From Hydractinia symbiolongicarpus (taxonomy: Eukaryota > Cnidaria > Hydrozoa > Anthoathecata > Hydractiniidae): a DNA stretch of 64,000 nucleotides. The stretch is from assembly GCF_029227915.1 (NCBI RefSeq), contig NC_079884.1, forward strand, positions 8,680,001 to 8,744,000, written 5' to 3'. The stretch's first letter is position 1; each line of letters starts with the position of its first letter. A program made the position numbers and the translations under genes. Below are positions 10,040 through 22,064 of this stretch, in pieces. The notes under the pieces are model-generated. The model saw only the letters and a program-made list of their open reading frames with translations. It did not search any database and had not been told where the DNA came from.

Positions 10040-11427
10040 ACGGCCGGTTTTACATTTGTTACCCGTGTAGGTAAAATGTTTTTTTTTTTTTTTTTAAAAA
10101 AGAAGTACCATATGTTGTTCAGCGTTTTTTAAAAAGACTATGAATACAAGAGTTTGTTACAGTATAATTTCGAGGGATATTATATTAGGCTGTTACCATT
10201 ACGGATTTTACGAGCACCTCTGAGATATGACGAAGCGATGATCAAAAAAAATTTGTCTTTTTTTTAAGATTTAATCTCGAAACGTGTTTTTTTTATTGCT
10301 AAAGCATAAAATTGAAATTGAAATACATCAGTTTTGGCCAGAAGTTTTCTACCCTTGCGAATTTTTTTTCCCGGCGGACAATAATTTACAGGGGTCGTGG
10401 GTCAGTAAAGCTGCAGATTTTGAGAAATATTTCAAGTTGTACATTCTGCAACTATTTTTCTGATTATTATACTCGTCCCTGTATGGCAAAGGCTGAAAAA
10501 AAATCTCCTAAAGTGATGGGTCTGCGGAAGTAAATTTTTGAAAACACGATTTTTCCTGACTCAAGTCACAGTCCACTTTCTTAATAAGTACTAAGTGGAC
10601 ACCTACTCAATGGATTAAAAGTGATTGCACCGGCAATACCACAGTCAAATCATTGTAGAAGACGCATTGTAGTAGACAGTTTTTTTTTATTTAGCGGACA
10701 AGGAAGAAAATAACCTTAAATATTTTTTTTTCATGTGACATGTCGCATCAACATCGCATTACGTTTTTCACCCATACGAAAAGTTATTACACCAAAGGTG
10801 TCCGTTCATTAGGGAGACGAGTGTGTACGATATTTTTAACCTCTTTCCCAGGGCATTTTTCCTTGTTCCTGTAATAACGGCTCAGGGGCCGATGATATTA
10901 GGATATTTTAGGACATTGTGACCTAGTAAAGCTTGCACTGCTCCATCTCAACGTGAGCGAGGAAATGTGAAGCATTTTAGTATTATTTTTTTGTCGTACT
11001 GAATGTGTTTTGTAAGAAGGGTTTGTTTTATCTTACTGTTCGGTTAACAAAATCGAAAATTCTTAATTGAATTGAAAGACGAAGAAGCTAAGTCAAGCAA
11101 ACGTCATCAGCACGAATAATTACTCGAACACTATTCTCGTTTTACACTCTTTCAGAGCTTGTTCTGTGTCTTTTCTCTGAGTTCATATTTTTAATCTCAC
11201 ATATTTATGTTGTCGTCAAAATAGGACTGCTAATTGAAGTTTTTATCTTTGCATCCATAACTTCTCGTCAACTGTATCACAATGTGAGTTGTCGCTACGG
11301 AGCAGCCATATATGTTTACTCTGTGAAGAAAAGATCGTTGCTACGAAACAGCCATATTTGTTTACACTTCAGAAACAAGACCACGCTTGCGAAAACGAGG
11401 ATCAATCAATTGATTTCATTGATTTTG
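10040..11427. other. Spacer between ATPSCKMT and the Ras-like gene
   Basis: The genes are convergent here, so both 3' UTRs lie in this stretch. It contains long T-runs (10080-10096) and one member of a short dispersed repeat family (10839-10895). Short open frames are present but none shows composition or homology that I can support. Confidence 0.5.
10839..10895. repeat. Short dispersed repeat, CTCGTTCCCAGGGC family (copy 1)
   Basis: The core ACCTCTTTCCCAGGGCATTT, followed by TAATAACGGCTCAGGGGCC, resembles the sequences at 11982-12064 and 12992-13080. The copies share a CTCGT/CTCTT-CCCAGRGC start and an internal GTTATTAC/GTAATAACGGCTC block. It has no coding capacity. Confidence 0.6.
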
Positions 11428-14400
11428 TCAAGACTTTTCTTTCTTCTTTAAAAAGTTTTTCATTATATGTTTGGCGTTACTTGGTTTCCTTGACAAACTT
11501 GTTTTATGTGCACCATTTCCATCGGGCGTTAACCCGGGCGTGGTTCGCCCGCCCTCTTGCGCTTGTATACGCTTCACAACAGATTTCACAATACCGTCCA
11601 CGTTTATTGTACATGCTATCGACACCTCCTTGAAAGCACAGCCGTTGCTAAGGGCAAACTTCTCTGGATGTTCACGAGGTACTTTTCTCGCATGCTCCAG
11701 TTCGCATTTATTTCCAACTAATAATATGGGTATGTTTTTCATAAGTGAGTTTCGAGACGAACGTATCGAGTTGACAATGTTATGCGCGTTCGTCGCGGTA
11801 TGTGTGGAGGTTATCGAATACATAACAATGAAGCCATGTGCTTGTTCTGTATAATTTTCCCAGCTCTAAAGCATAAAATAAAGAAAAATTAATTTCGCAT
11901 TAGCATCTTACATTCTCAGAGTCGACTAACGTGTATATAACCTCTCATAACTACAAATAAACGTGGCTAATAAATCATAATCAACCTCGTCCCCAGAGCC
12001 TTGTTGCCCTTGAGCCGTTATTACGACTTTATCAACAAGGCAAAATGCCCTGGGAACGAGGTTGAAATCATATTTATAAATCCATATGTAGTGTTTGCTC
12101 AAAGACTACTTGTAACTTAGTTACAACAATCACATTTATTGTTACTTTATCCGCGTTTCTACAATACTGCATCTTACATTGCAATGAAGTGACGGGGGTA
12201 CTTACTTTCCCAACAGTATCCAACAACCGCACGTTGACTTCTTCTCCGCTTGATTGAATATTTTTTTCGTAATTTCGTTCTAAATTAAGAAAATATACTT
12301 AATACAAATAGTGGATCAGATATTGCATTGTTGTAACAAAGACTTATTTTTTTGTAGAAAATGCGAAATATGTCAATCCGCGTTGTCTCAGAAATCGTGT
12401 TTGTCGAATATATTTCATGTCATAGACATATTTGATGTCATTCTAGCTTTCGCACGCATTCTTTATTCCATCCTCCGATCACGAACGCAGAAATGACGAT
12501 GATGTCAACAAATCAATAAGATGGTATCACACTGTTGGAATTTTCATTTCTAATACATTATTCGGTGATATAATTGTGGTTCTCATTTTAAAAGTGATGT
12601 CATTTAGATAGTAAACTTTTGTAGATGTTAAAGCTGCAGTTTTTTAAAAAAAATGGGACCGAAGAGGACTGCGTCACACATTATTTTAAAAACATAGGCT
12701 CGTTTCCATTCGACTGCGTTTTTTGTCAAACTGCGCGCATACTAACAAGAAAACCTGTAAACTTTTTGCGCTACAACGAAAAACGCAGCAAATAGAAAAC
12801 TAGCCTGTACAATCAACACGAGCCTAAAGTCCTTCTAAGTAAATAAAAAAGAGCCAGCAATAATTTCCGAGAATTTTCCTAAAAATCATTTAACTTGATC
12901 TTGGCTGCCGCATTAGCCTAACTGAACAAGCAAAACGTGAATTTCGTTTTTCCTAGTAGATGGTCAACACCATTGAAAGTTTTATGCAACCGCAACCTCG
13001 TTTCTAAGGGCATTTTGCATTTCTTGATTAAGTCGCTCTGTAATAATGGCCCAGGAGCCAAGGGACCTTGGGCATGAGGATGATGCAACCGATAAAAAGT
13101 GATTTAGAAAAAGTCAAAATGTCAAAATATAACCTCGACATTTTAATGATGTTTGTTTTTATCAACAATTACAACATTCCTCGCAAGGAAACGTCAATAA
13201 AAACATAATAATGTTTTCGTATTGGTATTCAAATCTTTTTATATCATGATCCGGTGAAGTATTTTAATCAAGATAAGTATATATTGGAGACACGCTTATG
13301 ATCGTATCTTTCACGAAAAATAAAGTTTAAATTGTACCTGAAAGAAAGATTGTACTGAAATGCAGCCGAATGTACGCAGCAGCAAACTCGCGCCCATCAC
13401 CCTTAATCTCGTACGGTACACGTAGAAACACAAAAGATAATTTTTGGACACAATCTTGTTTGAGAAAACTTAATGATTTTTGCCGACTAAAAAAAGCTAA
13501 GCCGGACTTGCCAGACTTTGAATTTATTTTTAGCAATCACAATTATTAAAAAAATATATTAGAAAAAATAAAATTTCTAAAACCGTCTTTTAACAAAACC
13601 AGATTCAACCTGAAAATATGTGATACGATTTCCTAAATGTTTTAGTATCAGACATCGGATTAATTAGTTTTATGGTTTATAACAATATACAACTATGACT
13701 TACCAAGTTTCGGGTCGTATTCATGTAGATATCTCCTCGTGACAAAGCGAACAGCCAGTGCTAACAAAAATAAGGGATGGCTTATTTTACAAACTCATGT
13801 TCGGGACTAAACCAGACTTAATTCAGAAACCAAGATATTATCGTTTTTAGCATATTTTAGAGTATTTCATACATCAAACGTCTTTACAAATTTATTTATC
13901 TATTTCACCGGGCGCCTTATAAACAAAAGAGAAATGGATCTTAAATTAAATTAGAATACTGAAAGCTGAATACCTTTATGGAGATCAGAATACTTTAATA
14001 GAGATAAACTTAATACTTTAGTGGAGAAAAAACAGAGTTAGTTGAGCGGCTGTTATGCTCGCACGCCTTCCGTAGCTCCAATAGGAGATTTAAATGCACT
14101 GGGACCCCTACGTCCGACCCTCGTTGATAACAATACCATTAAGAACTGAAGAGGCTATCCTGGTTAAAAATAGTTAAAAAATAGTAATAATAATAATAAA
14201 AACAGAATAAGTTGATGGAGATTAGGTGGAAAGAAGGCAGAATACGTTATAGCATAATGACGATAAGATATAGCGTAATGACGTAAAAATGGGGAGAGTC
14301 AATAGAGATAGAGCTAAATACGTTGTTGGAGATAAAACAGAATACTTTAATAGGGATAAAAGACGTTGTCTTGTCACTGGTGTTTTTTTAGGGAGATAGA

Positions 14401-16059
14401 CAGTTCTTGTAACTGGTAGTATCTAGATATGGTAAAACAAACAAAGAAGTGCTTGTGTGTTAATCTCTTACCATCCCCTTTTTATGATAAGGACAATTGC
14501 TTGCTTTCCTGACGTTTATCATACACTATTACGTCTACGAAAATGATGTGAGAGATAAGTATTTGTTAACGGTTTTGGTAACCAGGTCACATGATAACCC
14601 AATTATAGGAGAGCAGAATCGATCGATTATTTTGCAACAACGTCGTAGCAACCGTTTTTTAGGGGGATGGGGAGAGGGGAGTGGGGGGAGATCAAATTTA
14701 GTGTCTTCGCGAGGGCATACCACGGTTCTAGATTGCCGTCATTTGAAATTCTTTAAGATTGTTGAAACAGATTAATTTCAAGGGGACGAAAAAGCGTTAT
14801 TGTTATATTGTAAGAAGTCTCCAGAAGTAACAGAATGTTTTTTAAAACATTCAAGCTTTAAAAGTGAAATTTAAAGTCAGATTATTTTTATTCTCCTCGA
14901 AGTTTCTATTTTAGGAACCCCTTATGTCCTTGTATCTAATGAAAGAAGAAAAGAAAACTAAAGATTCAGTAAGAAAAAAATGAGAAAAAAGATGTTACCT
15001 GTTTTGCCAACTCCAAGATCACCTAGTAGTACGATATTGCATTCTTTCACTCGCTCGGCTCGTTTGTTTTCTTTATTTTCAGCATGTTCACGTGCCAGTC
15101 GTTCCAAATATTCGGGTTTTGCTTTCTTCTTAAAACTGGATGATTTATCTAGCTTCGCCGTAGGGGAAAGTGTAGTTGGGCTCTTTGGCGTGTCGTAGTA
15201 GGGGCTTTTGTATAATTTGCCCGAGATTTCCTTCGCTCTCATTATTTCTTCTTCTGTATAATGCGGAATTCCACACTCCGGAGGAGATTTTATGATTCTC
15301 GGTTGTCGGTTCTTTTTCTTTTTCTGCTTCTTCCGTTCTTTATGTTCCACAATTCTTTGTTCTGGTTCAGGCCCAGTCTCTGGTGATGAACATTGGGAGC
15401 TGTCTCCACCATCTTCGTGAGCTGGCACCTAAATTAACAAATTCAAAAAAATTAAAAAAATTATTTTGTTATTTACGGAGGAAAAGAACCTTTGATAAAT
15501 ATAAGATTTATTTGAAACTTGATGATATAAAAATCGAAACACATAAAATACTTTTTGTGAGGTTGGACCTTGCTTATAATGAGAAAGACATAGACACTGA
15601 CTATTTAGAAACGGTATATAACGTGTTGGACGAAAAATTACTAATATTTATCCGACCAACTGTCACGCCAAAACGTTAACCTTATTTACGTTAACCATAT
15701 TTTTGCACCCTATCAAGGCACTAATAAGATTCCTATGATTTTTTTCATTCCTAATTTTCAAATTCAAAAACTCTGTTGTAATCGCATGGGTGAGAGTTGA
15801 TAGGATTAAGAACGTTAAGAACTTGATTTTTGTTAAAGATTGAAGAGTGGTCAGTTTCAATAACATTGATGGCCGTATACGAAATTGACTAGCCGAAGGC
15901 TGCGTTAAACAACCAATCAGAAAAGCTGTTTGAAAACGAAATTTATTACTTTAAAAACAAACTTTGGCGTCATTTTACCTGCAAAAGACCTCGTTGCAAT
16001 GCTTCACTAGGTATGCCACTGAATGTTTTGGCGCGCAATCTTCTGTCGAAACGTTTCAT
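11428..16059 (-). CDS. Divergent Ras-superfamily GTPase-like protein (RERG/RASL12-related)
   Basis: Five GT-AG exons (16059-15979, 15428-14999, 13760-13704, 12279-12206, 11865-11428) join in phase to 359 residues. The first 157 residues are charged and low-complexity, with KKQKKKKNR and a possible coiled coil at about 132-157. The GTPase-like domain follows: P-loop GDLGVGKT at 163-170, then ALAVRFVTRRYLHEYDPKL, LLDTVGK, FIVMYSITS and LLVGNKCE. RERG/RASL proteins share EYDP and a basic non-CAAX tail, as here (FLKKKEKS). Key residues differ from Ras: Leu at the Gly12 position, Lys at Thr35, Lys at Gln61, NKxE for NKxD, no SAK motif, and a switch II about five residues shorter. It may bind nucleotide poorly or be a pseudo-GTPase. 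No prenylation site is present. Orthology is unsure; an RGK relation is possible. Confidence 0.82.
11982..12064. repeat. Palindromic mini-repeat, CTCGTTCCCAGGGC family (copy 2)
   Basis: This 83 bp unit begins CAACCTCGTCCCCAGAGCC and ends with its near inverse, GGGAACGAGGTTG, so it could fold into one stem. It lies in intron 4 of the Ras-like gene. Its ends and middle (TTGAGCCGTTATTACGAC) match the other two copies. It looks like a tiny MITE or foldback element. Confidence 0.75.
12992..13080. repeat. Short dispersed repeat, CTCGTTCCCAGGGC family (copy 3)
   Basis: The start GCAACCTCGTTTCTAAGGGC and the middle TCTGTAATAATGGCCCAGG align with copy 2 at 11982-12064, but the right end is diverged. 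It lies in the same GTPase-gene intron. Confidence 0.6.
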
Positions 16060-17996
16060 TACAAAACGCGACTATTAAAATATTTTTAATCTTCTAACAT
16101 CTCATATTTATTAAAAAAAGACATGTTTATCCAAATTTACAGTAAGTGCCAGCGATTTTTTTTAAAAAAACGTATCAGCGACATTCAAGAATCCCATTAA
16201 ACGCTACGTCGTTTACTCATGTCAAATTTATACTTTTTTAAAAGTTCTAATAAATACATACACTTTTCATTAATTTATTTCCTCAATGCGCGATGATTTG
16301 TCAAAGTCGTGTTAATTTATATTTTTGGGAGCACAACCTGACCTTGTTTACATGTCGAGCTTCGTACGTATCTACGATCATTAGCTAGACTCGCGTGTTA
16401 AACATTATTTGACATTATTTGTGAACTTTAAATTGAATGTTTGTCCTTTTTTAAAAAAATGTAATAATATATTCAGAATAAACAGTTTAGTGTTCTTGTT
16501 ATTCCAAGTTGCAAACTCTTTTTAAGTTCATTTCGATTTTTCTTTAGCCTTTTCATTAAACATATGAGGGCGGTTAACTATATGAGAATTATTTTTTCAC
16601 AAGAAGGGATTAAACTTACAGTATGATGGTAATCCATTACTTAAGCATTTTTGCATACCTATTTCCCCTCCTATCGCGAATTAATCAGAAGATGTAGCTC
16701 ACAATATAAAGCACTAGGAGAGATCTCAAAAAGCTAGTCTATTTGCCTGAGGATTATTTTAAAAAATCACATAATACATTCATGAGCGTTTCATCACTTA
16801 TCGTGTCTTATAAGAATGTTTAAATAAAAGTATATCCTATACACTCAAAGATTTATGTTGCTTAGGGGTAAATCATTGTTTCTTGGCTACTTAAAGCAAA
16901 GAAAATGTGTAAAGTCAGATCTCCATTGGACAGTTTCTAGGTCGTTGTTCGAACCAATTACATTCTGTTCCATTGTTTTTTCTCAACATTATCCAAAAGG
17001 CTGCTGGAATAAGTAAAACTTTTAAAATAGGCACTTAAAATGTCCAGGTGTCATGATGGATTGTCATAACGGTTAGCTTTAGTTCCCATCGAAGAAAGTC
17101 ATTCAAAACAAAATATTCGGTAACTTAAAACATTTGACATTTTTATTTATATTTAATTAACACGAACACAACAATTTATTTATTTGGAATTCATACAACT
17201 TTTTATAACGCACGATACTTCATGTTCTGCACAGAAGAATTCTCTAAAACGAACTACTTCTGAATTGACAGTAACAAACCTGCATTTAACCGTGCGGTAG
17301 GGAATTTAATTGACTTACTAAAGCTTAAAAATCTCTTAAAGTTTTATTCTTAGCATTCATAAAAACCCTCTTTCAAATTAACGCTCTTACAGACGTTAAA
17401 TAGTGTACCGAAAAAAGAATGAGTAAGGTCAGGCATAAAAGGACAATAGTTGTTGACAAACAAGAATACATAACACAGTCTTGCAAAGGATAAAAATAGA
17501 TGGTCCTGTTTCACACCAACTGTTAACTGTTAGTTGATGAAATGACAAGTCTGGCTCCAATCTGTCCTACGTGTCAAGCGGGTCTTTTAAGTAAAACTGG
17601 TTATGAAGATACTTATAAAAATTTTAAAGTTTGAATCAGTCCTTTTCAGAAATATTCATCCGTTTGTCCATTCTGTACTTAAAATGGCTGAAGTCCGGAA
17701 AAAATCGGAACTCCGGTAATGACGGGCCAGTATAATATAAGTTAAGTTACTTTGCGCACTGCAAACATACCGCCTTGCAATCGAATGGAAAACAAGAACG
17801 TTATTACACATACAATTTCAATGAAAATACCCAGGGTTTTTTATTTTTGTTTAAATTTCATTTGGTATATTGACTTCCTTTTTGTATCATTCTATGTCAT
17901 TAGTGTTATTTAGCTTTATTAAAATGTTTTTTATTTTTGTTGTTAACCTCACATCCTTCGTACATATAACAATCAAGATTCAAATATTGCAAAGTT
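16060..17996. other. Spacer upstream of the Ras-like gene
   Basis: This AT-rich region should contain the promoter of the minus-strand Ras-like gene near its start. A TTTTAATAG acceptor-like sequence ends about 13 bp upstream of that ATG. I see no supported gene, RNA or transposon in the remainder. Confidence 0.5.
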
Positions 17997-18418
17997 GTAG
18001 CTGTTTATACAAATATTCCGCAGCCGTAGCTGCTGATACAAATATAGCGCGGCCGTAGCTGTTGATCCAAATATGGCCCAGCCGTAGCTGTTGATACAAA
18101 TATGGCGCAGCCGTAGCTGCTTATCCAAATATGGTACAGTCGTAGTTGTTTATACAAATACAGAGCAGCCGTAGCTGTTGATTCAAATATGGTGCAGCTG
18201 TAGCTGTTCATACAAATATGGCACAGCCGTAGCTGCTAATTCCAGTATGACGCAGCCTTGAGTGCTAATTCAAATATGACGCAGCCGTAACTGCTGATTC
18301 AAATATGGCGCACTAGTAGCTGTTAATTCAAATATGACGAAGCTGTAGCTGTTGAATCAAACAGGACGCAGCCATAGCTGTTGATTCAAATATGGCGCAG
18401 CTGTAGCTGTTTTTTTCG
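17997..18418. repeat. Minisatellite, about 30 bp unit
   Basis: About 14 diverged copies of a unit of the form GCAGCCGTAGCTGTTGATAC plus AAATATGGC run head to tail. The CGTAGCTG core is conserved while the end of the unit varies (GATACAAA, TATACAAA, AATTCAAA). Open frames across it simply follow the 30 bp (10 codon) periodicity, so they are not treated as genes. Confidence 0.9.
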
Positions 18419-20115
18419 CAAATGTTACCATACAATAAAGTTAAAACACTTCAAGAAATGATTTTCACTTTATACTTAAATAAAAAAAATTTAAAGAAAG
18501 TGGCAAGCGTTTATACCCTGACTACTCATTTCAACATAATATTAAAATTTACTCCCGAAACTTACTACGTGAGTGAAAGCACAAAAAAATTAATTCTTAC
18601 ATCGTCATTTTTGCGATATTCTTTGGAAGATTTCCTCATCTCTGTAAAGTTAAATGATGAAGCCGTCACACTCTCCCTCATCTTAGTTTTGTGTTGCGAA
18701 TTACAAGTTTTGTTGTGCAAGTACTGATTTTGTCTCGCTCTGTCTCACATTATTTATAAAATCGATAAGTCTCAACAATAATACTTGATTGTCCTTCGTA
18801 TGCCTTCACGCTAATTAAATTATACATATTAGGAATGACAGTACAAACACGTCTCTCCTTCGCTGATACTTTTCTTCGTGTGTTGTCTCCGAGCAGCAGA
18901 AATCACTGCGATTCACATTTTCATTTAAAAAAGTCTACAAATTCTGTTTTCTTGCACAAAAGAGAACTTCATTTTTCTTTGTTTTGTTTTGTATTTGGTT
19001 AAAATAATATTTTTGTGGCTTTTTCAGAAAAACAAGAAACGACTACATTGGGGAGCTCGAGCTCGACTTTTTGCTCAGACTCAATCTCGTGCGTCTCAAT
19101 AAAGTTTCAGAAATCATTTAATTGAGCTGAAAAGAATTGCCGTTCATATATACACTTGTTTGGCGTATAAATAATTATTCCTTCCGCGCAGAGACATACA
19201 GACGACGGCTATTATTATAGAGATAAAGGTTAGTAAAAATTGAGGAGTGGTGAACGCGCCTTTAATCGTCCTCACCCCTAGAAGATTTTTGTGACGAAAG
19301 ATTTTACCGTCATTACATGTCTCGAAAAAAAGAGATAGCAGTAGGAGAGAGAGGTTGGTTATCAGTTGATAAATGTCATACACATTTAACCGTTGTCGCT
19401 GGAGGCCGACCTTTTTATCAAAAAACTTAATGACATAACGTAATAATAATCTGCTAATTACAAAAATCATGCTACGATATGAAAAACAAACATTGTTCCT
19501 ACGTCTACTTACTGGAGAGAGACCTACGCCAATGCTACAATAAGAATAAGGACTGGGTACAATACTGTTCTGAAATCCTGAAATGTTATGAAATATCTTT
19601 GAGGCTTAGAAGTTACTATAATTAGCCAAAGTATCTCAGCGAGACTTGTTATATTGAAAATCATAAAATATCTTGATAAAGGACAATCAAATCAATTAAT
19701 AAAAGTTTGCGCAATATACATGATACGAATCAGTATATGATAGATTGTCCAAATTTAAATTTAACTTTAGGTGCAAAAAGTTTTTTTATTGGATTTTGGT
19801 AGAACAAAGGGTTAAAAACAATGAAGCCAACCTTGTTCCCAGGATTTCCTCCCTTTTGATATAGGGAACACGGCGAAGAGGATGGGCTTGGGAGCGAGGG
19901 TGAGATTCAAGCAAAGCTACCCAGATAAAAGTATAAGAATTGTATAGTAACTACATTTACGATGAGACGTATGATAAATGTACATTTTATCAGCTGATTC
20001 GTTCGTGTCACGATTTATATTTCGTAAATTTTTCTCAAGCCTTAAGTACAAATCAAGTCTCACACAAAGAAATCTTTCTTTTCACATCTTCTTGACAAAT
20101 GCAAAATCAAGTGTC
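18419..20115. other. Spacer with no supported gene
   Basis: Two open frames of about 100 codons exist (18422-18727 plus, 19144-19470 minus), but neither has recognisable domains or splice context. A sequence at about 19826-19900 with CCTTGTTCCCAGG and GGGAGCGAGGG at its ends resembles a diverged long member of the CTCGTTCCCAGGGC repeat family. Confidence 0.4.
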
Positions 20116-20460
20116 AATGGTCGTCGTTTGTGGCTCCGAGTGTGAAAAGTCGTCGTTTATGGGACCGAGTGTAATCGGTCGTTGTTTTTGGGACCAAATA
20201 AAATTGGTTGTTCGTTGTTTGTGGGACCGAGTGTAAACGGTCGTCGCTTGTGCAGAGCTCTAATGTTGATAAAAGTCACTTGTGGAGACCGAGTGTAAAT
20301 AGTCGTCGTTTGTGAAACTTAGTGTAATATTCATCGCTTATTGGACTGAGTGTAAAGGGTTGTCGTTTGTCGAGAGGCGGAATGTTAACAGTAGTCACTT
20401 GTGAAGTCCGAGAGTAAATGGTCGTCACTTGTGGCTCTAAGAGTAAATGGTCGTCGGTGT
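20116..20460. repeat. Minisatellite, GTCGTCGTTTGTGGGACCGA unit
   Basis: About ten irregular copies of a 25-35 bp unit containing GTCGTCGTTTGTG(G)GACCGAGTGTAAA are arranged head to tail. Copies vary in length and in the first bases (GTCGTT, GTAGTC, GTCATC). It is unrelated in sequence to the array at 17997-18418. Confidence 0.85.
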
Positions 20461-22064
20461 AAAGAAGTAGTACCTTTTTTAGATTTTTTGAATATATTTT
20501 AAATTCAATATGATAAATAGCGTTATTTCGGACTTATAACGGATAAATTTAACCGATTATTAATACAAAAACATATCAAGATACGCAGACTGGACATTAA
20601 CAAAGCGAGCATCACTTGTCCAAGTATCCGCTTTATGGAAAGTTTCCCTAAAACTCAATTCTTTTGCTAGTTACAAAAACAAACTCATATAACAGCAAAA
20701 ACCATGTGATTAACACACATTTTTTTTATTTATTAGAAAGTCACGCCGACTGAGATTGGCAGGAAGATAAAAAAGCCCTGGGAACAAAGTTTTCCATTAA
20801 GGTCCTTTGTCAGCTTCTGTCATTGTCCAATTGCACAATCAGTTGTGAAAGTCACTCATAAACGAGCTAATAAAAAGGGAGTGTCTTGCCGTAAATTTCC
20901 TGTTTTAATATAAATGTTTTGGCCTTGGTGAAACTATCAATGAATGGTTTATGAAAACCTTCTTGGATGTAAAATTCATGAAAATAATGTAAGAAAAAAA
21001 AAACATATAAAAATCATTACTCCAGGCTGTCCACTGTAATACAAACAAACATCCTCGAAATATCTTACGCATGAAAATGGTAGAACACTGTTGTTGATAG
21101 AAACACTATACAGCCAGAGGTATGGACAGCCACAACGGCAATGACGTCTTAAATTTCTTAAATTTTTTTTTTATTTTGCAAGTTTGTACCAAATTCAGTT
21201 TTCTTTTGTTTGATAAGCTTGTAACAGGTCTAGTGTTACGGAAATTGAATTTGCCCCGGGCAAGTTCTTCAATATGCTCGGTTTATAAAAATGAATTCCG
21301 CTATAGTAAACAATTTATTTCATATCCACGCTCCACAAAAATTAAAAAAACACAAAACAGACCACAAACTCTTCCATCAATATGAGTTTTAACTAGATGT
21401 ATGTAAGCCATAAAATTTGTAAAATATACATATATATCGAAAAACAACCATTTGCTATTTGTTTGATCACGTGCGTGTTTTCATCGTCACTTATTTTTGA
21501 TAAATTTAAATTTGCGCTCATGTAATTTAGCTATCCCGCAAAATTTGAGATTTTGGGATTATTTGTAGAGGTATGCTTTGTTTAGATTTTAATCTTCCCA
21601 ACAAACTACATTTTTAATTTATTTATTTATTTATTTATTCATTTATTATGAAAGGATATATACCTTTCAGAGATAATCTCTGCTATCAATATGTGTCCTT
21701 TATCTAGTGGTGCCAAGCAATAACTTAGAGGTAAAAGGAGAAATTCTAAATTTAGAGTCATTTAAGGAAAAGCAAAATAGCTACTCTATTTTTGTTATTC
21801 GTTATACCTTGTCTTCGTCCTTTGTTATCATAACCAAGAAAGGTTGATTTTTGCATTTCCTTATAATTGAATTTCCGCGCCCGAAGGCGTACGAAATTCT
21901 TTAAAACCGTCGTTTTTTTCTTTCGGAGCATTTTTTGAGAAAAAATCGACCCTGGGATTTCACGTTTCTCCGAGAGGAGGAGAGTATTGGTATAACTGAC
22001 TAACTGACCATGTCCCCAATGGGCAATTGCAACGTCACAGATTTAAACTTCGTACCCAAGCTCC
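20461..22064. other. Spacer leading into the satellite array
   Basis: No gene is seen. It contains an AT-rich (ATTT)n tract at about 21616-21650 and another trace of the CCCTGGGAAC repeat family at about 20770. The stretch from 21955 to 22064 may be the left edge of the element that hosts the satellite. Confidence 0.4.

Noticed and set aside
11471-11854. 127-codon plus-strand frame opposite the Ras-like last exon
   Set aside because: It is the antisense shadow of a supported exon.
13327-13536. 69-codon minus-strand frame ending in a donor-like GTACAA, considered as the second GTPase exon
   Set aside because: Its phases do not join the flanking exons and it lacks a switch I sequence; the exon at 13704-13760 fits perfectly instead.
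17997-18418. CRISPR array (regular 30 bp repeats)
   Set aside because: Repeats are contiguous and diverged with no unique spacers, in a eukaryotic genome; it is a minisatellite.
18422-18727. 101-codon plus-strand frame after the minisatellite
   Set aside because: No domain, no splice or promoter context, and AT-rich composition typical of chance frames here.
19144-19470. 108-codon minus-strand hydrophobic frame
   Set aside because: Hydrophobicity comes from AT-rich codons; no start context, family or neighbour supports it.
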